A DNA stretch of 45,004 nt from Butyriboletus loyo. Taxonomy: Eukaryota; Basidiomycota; Agaricomycetes; Boletales; Boletaceae. The DNA lies in the NCBI GenBank assembly GCA_038093515.1, contig JBBPSI010000196.1, positions 1-45,004 of the forward strand. Reading direction: 5' to 3'. Below the pieces are notes generated by a model that ran no database searches, was not told the DNA's origin, and worked only from the letters and a program-made list of their open reading frames with translations. The translations under genes were made by a program, and so were the position numbers. Each line of letters opens with the position of its first letter. Within the stretch, counting starts at the first letter, position 1. Positions 33,267 through 41,636 of this stretch are shown piece by piece.

Positions 33267-34862
33267 CTAACATATCCTAAGAGATTCCCAGGTGCCCTGG
33301 CACTGGTCCTGGAGCATGCAGTATGTGGCGGCCTGTCGGGCAGCATAGCAGGTGCGCCCATGCTCTCTACTGGACCCACTTTCCACTGAGAGCTGCTTCC
33401 ACTGCTGTGCCTTCATGTCGAAGAAATTCACCGTCCATTGAAACTCTGCTGAAACAAGTTCAACCTCTTCATTCCACCGATCACATGCGGCCTTCGCATG
33501 CAGCCAATTGATGCAATAAACTGGGGGGCTACTGATAAGCATTTAATATGAAGGTTAAAACTGGAGAAATACATTCAGACATCCAGTCATCCTCCTTGGC
33601 ATCCCGCGGGATGTCCAAAAGCCAAAACCATGCCAAGCTGTCATTCCGATGACCGCTTCCATTTGGATTGCGCACCGCAGCGGTTACCTTGAGGTCAGCC
33701 TGCTCTAGCCGCTGATATTGTTGAAGGGTCTCTTTGTCTGCACCAAGGGAGTCCATGGCCTTGCGACACATTCTGTAAATGGCGGCATGTTTTGCGAGGG
33801 CTGCATCTACCGCAGTCACCTTTCCCCATGCACGGGTGTTAGTGGCCTGGCTTTTCACATGGCGGACCTCTGTCCTGAAAAGAACTGCCTTGTCTGCCAA
33901 TGCCATTCAAATGAAGTGGAGTGCATCATTTGCCTGCCCAATCCGTAGCTGCAGCTCCTGGTCCGCCAAGTCCTGGAGTCTGAGATCATGACATGCATTG
34001 CTCCCAAACTTAGAGGGAAATGGGAGCGCTGAGCACCTGAGCAATGGAAGATGGATTTGATCGGAAGATTCATCCTCCCCATCCTCCCCACCACTATACA
34101 GTCCACCCATATCTGAAGATGTATCACTTGACATTGCCTCCCCCAAATAGGCGGATGCATCTGAAAGGAAGCAGGATATATTAGTGGACAGTCTATCCAC
34201 CCGGCGGGCAATGGCTAGTTTCTGGATCTCCGTTGCATGGGGCCCATATGCTTGCTTGTCTTTGATTAGAATAATTGGTGACTCCTCGATCTGCAGCCCT
34301 TGCGCCAACCAGGTTGCTCCACCACGCAGGGTGGCCACCTTATTCTCCTGGTTAGCGAGAAGGTCTAATTCCACAGTGTAGACGCTTCGGGCTAGCAGAT
34401 CATGTATTATAAGAGAGTAAGATGCATACATTGGCGGGCAAACACACCCTTGTTCATCTTTATTTGGAATATATCCATGGTGGAGGGATCATTCACATGG
34501 GAGCTTAATGCCCGCCAATATTGCTCCTGCCATACTGCGTGCTCTGTGTCAGTAATAGAATTGCCCAGATTATCAAGTGTTTTGTTTGCTGCTGTGGAAG
34601 ACCTTCTAGCCACCTTGAGCCTGCCTGCCAGCCCCTTGCCTAGCAGAGAATCAGTTATTTTCTATCAGGGATGGATGGTGCATACTCATCCGTATCATCT
34701 TCATGAAGTTAGAGTCATTCATCTGAAAGTCAATGATCTCTTGCCGATGTGGGGATGACATTGTGCATGCAGATCTGAGGACTACATTAAGAATGGACCA
34801 GAGGGTTTCGATGATCTCCCCATCAATCTACCCTGAACCTTCAATGAACAGCGGGGCATATC
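33267..34862 (-). pseudogene. KDZ transposase, C-terminal part
   Basis: The minus strand reads: GEIIETLWSILN (34800 region), FQMNDSNFMKMIRM, then STAANKTLDNLGNSITD, ATWLAQGLQIEE, LADQELQLRIGQANDALHFI, KHAAIYRMCRKAMDSLGAD, RNDSLAWFWLLD, VYCINWLHAKAACDRW and EFQWTVNFFDMKAQQW, ending at a stop at 33267. This is the order of the C-terminal region of CxC2-type KDZ transposases from agaricomycetes. An in-frame TAG at 34828-34830 interrupts the start of this part (GSG-stop-IDGEI). Several exon joins are unclear. The left LTR of the Gypsy B element abuts it at 34863. The remainder of the gene lies at 41637-42890. Confidence 0.8.
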
Positions 34863-35317
34863 TGTTATAACTATAACAATTATTCAAACACTCTCATTTT
34901 GGACTTAGTCGTTTTGCTTCAAACTTCACTTTCAAAGGTCACATGACATAGCGCACGTGATCGTGGGAACTTACATGTGATCTCATGCTGACTAAGCATA
35001 TGATGTCATGGCCTAGACCAGGCCTAGACTCTATGACGTCACGACACATGTATTTAATCTCCGTTTACTTCTCTTCTTTAGTCTATCCATGTATAGTAGT
35101 TCATCACACGCACAGCATGGTCTGTGCGCATCTCTGTACAATATATAAAGGCTTGTGGTTAGCTAGGATTCCCTAGCTTTAACCACTTGTCTTATTCGCT
35201 GGCAACAGTTGAGAGATTAAGATTCAAGCTATCCTCATTATACCTCGCCAGTACTTGTGTAGTACTGCAACAGTAGTGGAACTTCGTGTGACTTGATAAC
35301 ATCGTTGTCTCGTAACA
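34863..35317 (+). repeat. Left LTR of family B element
   Basis: It opens TGTTATAACTATAACA and ends CTCGTAACA at 35317. Landmarks are the GCACAG-N6-CTGTGC dyad (35110-35127), TATATAAA (35142-35149) and AGCTTTAACCA (35175-35185), the likely start of the transcript. The right end was set from the primer-binding site 2 bp beyond it and from comparison with the solo copy. Confidence 0.85.
35110..35149 (+). promoter_or_regulatory. Family B LTR promoter: dyad and TATA box
   Basis: GCACAGCATGGTCTGTGC is a perfect 6+6 inverted repeat with a 6-bp spacer. TATATAAA follows 14 bp later. Counting about 30 bp from the TATA box puts the transcript start at 35172-35175, exactly at AGCTTTAACCA, which the primer site below would pair with. 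The dyad is conserved in the other family B copies and in LTR D. Confidence 0.6.
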
Positions 35318-35319
35318 CT

Positions 35320-35330
35320 TGGTTAAAGCT
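35320..35330 (+). other. Self-priming primer-binding site (predicted)
   Basis: TGGTTAAAGCT lies 2 bp after the 5' LTR and is perfectly complementary over 11 nt to AGCTTTAACCA at 35175-35185, the predicted 5' end of the element RNA. Tf1-lineage elements use such pairing, with the folded 5' end of their own mRNA serving as the reverse-transcription primer instead of a tRNA. No tRNA 3'-end complement (TGG plus a known tRNA sequence) is evident here. Confidence 0.6.
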
Positions 35331-36054
35331 TCTGATACACACCCGGTTCCCAGGGCAGGGATAGTCTCGTTTCCACGCACATACCAGTACGCTACCACTT
35401 GAAGGGGCAGCTTTTCCGCTTAGGAAACCATACCCGGAATCCAGGGTTAAGGATCGTCACTGGGCGTTCACCAGTTTTCATTTTCGTTTTACCCCCGCGC
35501 CTTTAGGGGAGCTCCTCGGAAGAGCAGACTTTGTGTCTCGGAGTAGCACCTGTAAAATTCATTCTCAGACGCTCCCTTTGGAGTTGTTAGTCCGCGTCAG
35601 GGTCGAGCCTGATTTGCGAGGTGCGACATAGGGACCCCCAAATCCCTGTGGCTGAGCAATTCTCAAAGTAGTCCCTGTGGTAACACGGGAGGTAGAAGAA
35701 AAAACCCTTCGTCATCATTTGTCAATTAGTCGTAGTAAAGTCTTTACCCATTTCGGTCCATTACCGGACTAAGCTTCGTTGGAGATACTACCTCCGTTCG
35801 AAGAAATATTTTTTATGTTCTACTTGTTGTAGAGTCCCCCAGAGTCACCTTGGAAGATAGGAGACAGTAAGGGTCTTTATGCCTCGTAGTTTTCTTTTTG
35901 TTTTTGCCGAAGAAAAAGGTTCAGCCGAAGAAAAAGGTTGCCAAAGAAGATTCAAGAATCACCCCCTTTCCTCTGCCCCCAACTTCTTTAATTTCTGCTT
36001 ATCAAACTGGGTTCCGAATATTCTACGGATTTCCCAGACGACGACCAAAAAAGG
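35331..36054 (+). other. Untranslated leader of family B element
   Basis: About 720 bp separate the primer site from the gag ATG, with no coding character in any frame. Near 35907-35940 a unit GCCGAAGAAAAAGGTT occurs twice, 18 bp apart. The interval would hold packaging and translation-control signals; none can be named from sequence alone. Confidence 0.5.
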
Positions 36055-37266
36055 ATGTCCGATCCCGGTCCGTCTTACGCCCCTGCTCCCACTGACTATG
36101 TCCCTGCCGCCGCCGTCTACGACGACCAGACACTGCGCGCCCTCTTCACGCAGTGGTTGGAAAAAGATCAGCAAGGAGGAATTTCTAAAAAAGTTGCTGA
36201 CCCAGGAGAATGGGACGGTGACAGAGAAAAGTTCCATCATTGGTGGACTTCCCTCAAAGTCTGGGTGTCCGTCAACACCTGGAAATCAGACAAGCTCCGA
36301 ATGGTGGCCGTACTTAGCCGCATTAAGGGCAAAGGCCAGGACTTCTCTCAACTCGTTCTGGAAGATTATGTCATGGAGGAGGAAAAGTACCTAGATCCTC
36401 TCGACAGATCCAAAGGGAGAAAAAAGGATCAGGCATGGCCCGAATGGGACTACCTGCAGGCCATGATCAGGGGCCACTTCCAGATCGATGTGCTCAGTCA
36501 TCAGGCACTAAGGAAATTGGCTGCTCTCACTCAGGGCCAACAACAAATCGACGTTTTCCTAGAACATTTTAAAGTCCTCTATCGGCAGTCGGAGTGCGAA
36601 CCAAAGCACGCCATCGAGCTCCTCAAGCGAGCTGTAAAATATGAGATCTACAAACAAGTATTTCTCTCATGCGCAGAGGATGTTTTAGAAGACTTCAATA
36701 GTCTGGTGGAAGAGTTCAGGAGGACAGGAAGGTCCTTCGAACAAATGTATGCAGAGAGGGGAACAGGGCAAGCGCGGCAATGGAGGCCGTATACGCAGCA
36801 GCCCCAAAGAGGTTACCCTCCTCCAAAAGGACCTCCTCCCGGCTTTACACCAGTCGGAACTCAACCGGGCCGCGGAGCCCCAATGGATTTATCCGCACAG
36901 CAATCTGGCCCTGAGACCAGAACATGTTTCGGCTGTGGGCAAGCCAGACACATCCGCCCTAATTGCCCCCAGAACCCGAACCGTCGGGACAAACCTGGAA
37001 CCACTCCTCGCCCGAAAGTAAGGCAGCAGTGGATTCAACAGGCCGACGGAACCTACATCCAAGGATGGGTTCAAATCAATTCCGCGGAGGTAACCCCTCC
37101 TAATTCCTCATATCAGTCAAGGCCGTTACCGGCACCACCAGCAGTTGGAGCACCGCCACAAGAAACCTCCCAACGTGCCGCTTACATGGGAGATGATGCC
37201 CAAGCATACTGGGCAGACGTCTTCGCTTGCGAAGCAAAGGAAAAGGCCTCACGGTCTTTAAAATAA
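36055..37266 (+). CDS. gag: Gag protein of family B element
   Basis: An intact ORF of 403 residues. Residues about 55-230 form a retrotransposon Gag capsid-type region (WWTSLKVWVSVNTWKSDKL, DYLQAMIRGHFQ, LRKLAALTQGQQQIDVFLEH). A Pro/Gly/Arg-rich linker follows, then one zinc knuckle CFGCGQARHIRPNC (CX2CX4HX4C) near residue 285, and a tail rich in Pro and Gln. The ATG at 36055 follows a run of A and gives the full capsid domain. Gag would form the virus-like particle and bind the RNA. Pol follows in a different frame after 13 nt with two stop codons, so Gag and Pol are not a simple readthrough pair. Confidence 0.9.
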   Translation: MSDPGPSYAPAPTDYVPAAAVYDDQTLRALFTQWLEKDQQGGISKKVADPGEWDGDREKFHHWWTSLKVWVSVNTWKSDKLRMVAVLSRIKGKGQDFSQLVLEDYVMEEEKYLDPLDRSKGRKKDQAWPEWDYLQAMIRGHFQIDVLSHQALRKLAALTQGQQQIDVFLEHFKVLYRQSECEPKHAIELLKRAVKYEIYKQVFLSCAEDVLEDFNSLVEEFRRTGRSFEQMYAERGTGQARQWRPYTQQPQRGYPPPKGPPPGFTPVGTQPGRGAPMDLSAQQSGPETRTCFGCGQARHIRPNCPQNPNRRDKPGTTPRPKVRQQWIQQADGTYIQGWVQINSAEVTPPNSSYQSRPLPAPPAVGAPPQETSQRAAYMGDDAQAYWADVFACEAKEKASRSLK

Positions 37267-37357
37267 AGAAGTCTTCTAGTGTAGGGGTACCTGGAGGACT
37301 GGACAACATTTCATTTACTTCTTCATTTCAAATTCTTTCGCCACCCTATCTACATCT

Positions 37358-40300
37358 GTGGACTATTCCTTAGACACAGATGAACATTCTTACGTACCAT
37401 CTGAATCTAAGCTTTCGATTGGATCGGTATTTGTGAATTCGTCTTCGGATGTAAGCGTGGATGTTCCTGGTTTAGTTGATTGCGAGGAGGACAAATTTCT
37501 TGAATCATGTATCAAAGCAAACAAATTATCTATAGAAAAACTCGAAAGAGTGTCTCCTGACGGGAGCGTGGCGCACAAAAGCGTGCTTAATTCTCTTTTG
37601 AGACAAATGAAAACCAGATCCCCAATTTCATCTCCCTCTTCTTCTAATTATAAATCCCCTAAATCTTCTTTAATGTTTGGTGGAGATTACTCCCCGGTGG
37701 TGAAAATCACCTACCAGTCAAACGCTACTTGGCGAACTCGTTCACTTAAAGCTTTGCTGGATACAGGAGCAGTCAATACCTTCATTGACAAAAATTATTG
37801 TGAAACACGAAAAATAGACACTGTACCATTAGAACGTTCCATGGAGGTTATCAATGCAGACGGCTCTAAAGGAGCCATAGGTCGCATTACGCACAAAGCC
37901 TACCTATTTATGGAAATTGATGGGCACCACGAATCGATTGAGGCTTACGTCTCTCTTCTTGGTTCTCATCAAATGATTATTGGTTATGATTGGTTTGCAC
38001 GTCATAACCCAGACATTGACTGGCGTTTTAAAACCATTAAATTTAATCATTGTTCTCCTTACTGTAGTGTTATCAGAGACTCTATTTCATCTTCGAACAT
38101 TACTTCTTGCTGTACTATAGAACCAGAGGTTGCCGGAAAGGTACCCGAGGTTTACCACGACTATTTAGATGTGTTCTCCGAGGACGAGGCAGCAAGAATG
38201 CCTGAAAGGAAACCATGGGATCACGCAATAGATCTCAAACCCGATTTTGTACCAAAAAAGGGTCGCGTTATTCCCATGTCCGAAGAAGAACAAGAACAAA
38301 TCCGAGGTTTTGTGGAAAAAGAACTCAAGAAGGGTTACATAAGACCGTCCAAGTCACCTCAGACGGCCCCTGTGTTCTTTATTCCAAAAAAGACTGGAGA
38401 TAAGCGACTCGTAATGGACTATCAATATTTAAATGACGGAACCATTAAAAACGGTTACCCGTTACCCCTGATTCCGCAGTTGATCGATCGGCTGAAAGGC
38501 GCCGACATCTTCACAGCATTGGATCTCCGATGGGGATTTAATAATATTCGTATCAAAGAAGGCGATGAGTGGAAAGCGGCGTTTGTCACGCCCATTGGAG
38601 CCTATGAACCCATGGTCATGTACTTCGGGCTTACCAATTCCCCTCCCACGTTCCAAAACATGATGAACGACATCTTCAATGATATGTATGCCTGCGTCAT
38701 TATTTATATCGACAATGTTATGATATTCACCAAAGGAAAAACGAGGGCCGAGCATGAGGAAAAAGTTAAAGAAGTACTCCAGCGCCTTCGAGAAAACGAT
38801 TTATTTGTAAAACCAGAGAAATGTGTATTCTCTTCGGATAAAGTGGACTTTTTAGGTATGGTTGTATCCCGAAACGGCGTTGAAATGCAGTCGAAGAAGA
38901 CAGATGCCATCCGAGACTGGCCTATGCCCTCGCGTCTGAAGCAAGTTCAAGCGTTTCTAGGATTATGCAACTATTACCGAAGATTTATTGAAGGGTTCTC
39001 GGAGATTGCCCGACCCCTTAACAACTTAACAAAAAAGGACACCCCTTTCAAATGGGGCTTAGACGAACAAAGAGCGTTTGACACGCTAAAGAAAAAGTTC
39101 ACTTCGGCTCCGCTTTTAGCCTACCCAGATCGAGACAAGGAGATGCGGGTAGAAACGGATGCCTCGGATATAGCGGTTGGCACAGTTCTTTCCGTAAAAG
39201 GATCAGACGACCTGTGGCGACCCTGTGCCTTTTTGTCACATTCCTTCGACGCTGCCGAAAGGAATTACCCAATTTACGACAAAGAACTATTAGCAGTTAT
39301 TCGTGCGCTAGAAGAATGGCGCCATTATCTTATTGGTCGAGAAGGATTTGAAATCTGGACCGATCACAAAAACCTAGAATATTGGAAGAAGCCGCAAACA
39401 CTGTCTGGCAGACAAGCTCGATGGCACGCACTTCTTCAAGAATTCAATTATTTATTTGTTTACAAACCAGGCTCAACCAATGGCAGAGCAGATGCGTTAT
39501 CGCGTCGAGCAGACCACGGTGATGCCGTCATGGACCATAATACCAATATTACGGTACTTCCCCCAAACCTTTTCCTTAATAAAGTTTCCCTTTCTTCTTC
39601 TTTTTATGATACATTACAAAAAGAATCTGAAAAAGAAAAAACAAAAGAATACCCAGGATTCTATTACGATTCGGAACAATCCGTATTTATTAATGAAAAG
39701 AAAAAAGTCTTTGTGCCTGAAGCACTTAGAATAGATTTACTTAAAATATGTCACGACTCCCCAATAGCCGGACACTCGGGTCAAGCCCGTACAGCTCACC
39801 TTCTTACACGACACTTCACGTGGCCAGGAGTCACAAAGGACGTTAAACGATACGTAGAATCTTGCCAAGCGTGCGCCCTCACGAAGGGTAAGCAAAATGC
39901 ACCGGCAGGAAAAATATTACCACTTCCTTCGGCTAGTCACCCTTGGGAAGATATATCTGTAGATTTCGTTACCAGACTTCCTCTTTCGAACGGCTTCGAT
40001 GCCATTTGTACGATAGTGGATCGCTTCTCCAAAGAAGTCGTTTACGTCCCTTGTAAGACGACTACCTCTTCTAAGGAGTTAGCAATTATATTTAGAGACA
40101 ATGTTTGGTGTATTCATGGACTTCCTATTTCTATAGTTTCGGACCGAGGTCCACAATTTGTATCGGACTTTACCACAGAGCTTTGCAAGCTTCTTGGCAT
40201 TTCCCAGAAAATCTCAATGGCGTATCATCCTCAAACCGATGGTCAAACCGAACAGATAAATAGGGAAATGGAACAATATTTACGTACCTACGTGGCGAAA

Positions 40301-41176
40301 AAACAAGAAACGTGGGCCGATTGGATCAAGATCGCCCAGTTTAATCATAATAATTCCCTCACCACTGCCACTGGTACCATTCCATTCTCTATTACTCGTA
40401 ACTATTATCCACGAGTCGGTTTCGAAAAATCTTCCAATATGCTAGCCAGAGATTTCACACGTGCCGCTGGGAAATCACATGCCGAAGTCAAAGAAGCGTT
40501 AGAAGAAGCTAGGAAGTGCATGGTATCGCAGGCCGATAATAGACGATCGGATGCGCCCGATTACAAAATTGGAGATAGAGTGTGGTTGTCTACGGAAAAC
40601 TTGAAGTTACCGTATACTGCACGAAAACTCACACAGCGTTGGATTGGTCCATACAAGATCAAATCACTCAAACCCAATGCTGTGGAATTGCAGCTGCCGA
40701 GCAGCATGCGTATACATCCGGTGGTTAACATTTCACGTGTTAAACCTTATCGGGAAACCCTACCAGGGCAACCGGTTTTACGTCCTGACCCAGTCAACGT
40801 CACGGATGAAGGTTACGTGGAATTTGAGGTGGATTACATTGTCACCTCCCGGATGAAACGAAAGCAATTAGAGTATCTCGTGCATTGGAGAGGATATGAC
40901 GAAACGGACCGAACATGGGAGCCAGTATCAAATCTGGGTAATTCACAAGACGTCATTCGTGATTACCACCAGGCCCACCCATCCGCCCCTCGTCCTCTTC
41001 GAGGCCTATCTCTATTGGAATTCTCTTCCTTATTTAAGGAATTTGGTCCGGAACACGGAACCTCTTATTCACGAGTCCTAGGGGGGGGGAAGTGTTATAA
41101 CTATAACAATTATTCGAACACTTTCATTTTGGACTTAGTCGTTTCAGTCAAACTTTCACCTTCAAAGGTCATGTGA
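37358..41176 (+). CDS. pol: Pol polyprotein: protease, RT, RNase H, integrase, chromodomain (family B)
   Basis: The frame is open from 37280, just after a TAG at 37277, to 41176; the listed start is a GTG and the first ATG is at 37607. Domains in order: protease with LLDTGAVNTFID (residues about 130-142); RT with LVMDYQYLND, FTALDLRWGF, FGLTNSP and the active-site motif YIDNVMIF; RNase H with ETDASD, KELLAVI and WTDHKNLEYW; integrase HHCC (GHSGQARTAH to CQACALTK) and DDE core (TIVDRFSK, SDRGPQF, YHPQTDGQTEQINREME); chromodomain (FEVDYIVTSRMKRKQLEYLV, HWRGYDE, TWEPVSN). The second Asp of YxDD is Asn (GAC AAT), which should cripple reverse transcription. The stop codon lies 84 bp inside the right LTR. 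All other catalytic residues that I can see are present. Confidence 0.92.
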   Translation: MDYSLDTDEHSYVPSESKLSIGSVFVNSSSDVSVDVPGLVDCEEDKFLESCIKANKLSIEKLERVSPDGSVAHKSVLNSLLRQMKTRSPISSPSSSNYKSPKSSLMFGGDYSPVVKITYQSNATWRTRSLKALLDTGAVNTFIDKNYCETRKIDTVPLERSMEVINADGSKGAIGRITHKAYLFMEIDGHHESIEAYVSLLGSHQMIIGYDWFARHNPDIDWRFKTIKFNHCSPYCSVIRDSISSSNITSCCTIEPEVAGKVPEVYHDYLDVFSEDEAARMPERKPWDHAIDLKPDFVPKKGRVIPMSEEEQEQIRGFVEKELKKGYIRPSKSPQTAPVFFIPKKTGDKRLVMDYQYLNDGTIKNGYPLPLIPQLIDRLKGADIFTALDLRWGFNNIRIKEGDEWKAAFVTPIGAYEPMVMYFGLTNSPPTFQNMMNDIFNDMYACVIIYIDNVMIFTKGKTRAEHEEKVKEVLQRLRENDLFVKPEKCVFSSDKVDFLGMVVSRNGVEMQSKKTDAIRDWPMPSRLKQVQAFLGLCNYYRRFIEGFSEIARPLNNLTKKDTPFKWGLDEQRAFDTLKKKFTSAPLLAYPDRDKEMRVETDASDIAVGTVLSVKGSDDLWRPCAFLSHSFDAAERNYPIYDKELLAVIRALEEWRHYLIGREGFEIWTDHKNLEYWKKPQTLSGRQARWHALLQEFNYLFVYKPGSTNGRADALSRRADHGDAVMDHNTNITVLPPNLFLNKVSLSSSFYDTLQKESEKEKTKEYPGFYYDSEQSVFINEKKKVFVPEALRIDLLKICHDSPIAGHSGQARTAHLLTRHFTWPGVTKDVKRYVESCQACALTKGKQNAPAGKILPLPSASHPWEDISVDFVTRLPLSNGFDAICTIVDRFSKEVVYVPCKTTTSSKELAIIFRDNVWCIHGLPISIVSDRGPQFVSDFTTELCKLLGISQKISMAYHPQTDGQTEQINREMEQYLRTYVAKKQETWADWIKIAQFNHNNSLTTATGTIPFSITRNYYPRVGFEKSSNMLARDFTRAAGKSHAEVKEALEEARKCMVSQADNRRSDAPDYKIGDRVWLSTENLKLPYTARKLTQRWIGPYKIKSLKPNAVELQLPSSMRIHPVVNISRVKPYRETLPGQPVLRPDPVNVTDEGYVEFEVDYIVTSRMKRKQLEYLVHWRGYDETDRTWEPVSNLGNSQDVIRDYHQAHPSAPRPLRGLSLLEFSSLFKEFGPEHGTSYSRVLGGGKCYNYNNYSNTFILDLVVSVKLSPSKVM
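41080..41092 (+). other. Polypurine tract of family B element
   Basis: AGGGGGGGGGAAG directly precedes the TGTTATAA of the right LTR and overlaps the pol frame. This is the expected plus-strand primer. Confidence 0.75.
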
Positions 41177-41636
41177 CATAGCGCATGTGATTGTGGGAAC
41201 TTACATGTGATCCCCTGCTGACTAAGCATATGATGTCATGGCCTAGACCAGGCCTAGACTTTATGACGTCACGACACATGTATTTAATCTCTGTTTTCTT
41301 CTCTTCTCTTTGATCGCCATGCCTCGTGTGATTAATCACCATTGCACTTCTCTTCTTTCTGATCCCCGTTTACCCTGTAGTCTAGCCATGTATAGTAGTT
41401 CATCTCATGCACAGCTTGGTCTGTGCGCATATCTGTACAATATATAAAGGCTCGTGGTTGGACTAGGATTCCCTAGTTTTAACCACTTGTCTATTCGCTG
41501 GCAACAGTTGAGGATTAAGTTGAAGCTCCTTGATCACATCTTGCCTGTACTTTGTGTAGTGCAGCAACTGTCATTGGACCACTTGTGGCTTGGTATTCAT
41601 GCTAGCATTCGACTGCACGTTGCCTTCACAACAACA
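41093..41636 (+). repeat. Right LTR of family B element
   Basis: It opens TGTTATAACTATAACA and ends CACAACAACA at 41636, where KDZ coding sequence resumes on the minus strand. It carries the family dyad in a slightly changed form (GCACAGCTTGGTCTGTGC) and ATATATAAAGG. Its U5 part (TTGAAGCTCC, GCTAGCATTCGACTGC) resembles the solo copy at 27732-28253, not the left LTR of its own element. It also has about 65 bp, between TTCTCTTCT repeats, that the left LTR lacks. Confidence 0.85.

Larger units (their letters stand above)
34863..41636 (+). mobile_element. Ty3/Gypsy chromovirus, family B, probably chimeric
   Basis: It has both LTRs, a primer site, gag, pol and a polypurine tract. The left LTR is 455 bp and the right 544 bp. 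Their U3 parts are alike, except for a roughly 65-bp segment missing on the left, but their U5 ends differ strongly. The flanking pentamers (ATATC left, TTTAT right) do not match. A single insertion event should give identical LTRs and a 5-bp duplication. The element splits the KDZ transposase gene. Its reading frames are almost intact, but the RT active site is altered. Confidence 0.9.

Noticed and set aside
35318..35345. Conventional tRNA primer site after the 5' LTR
   Set aside because: No match to a tRNA 3' end that I know; the exact complement to the element RNA 5' end is a better fit.
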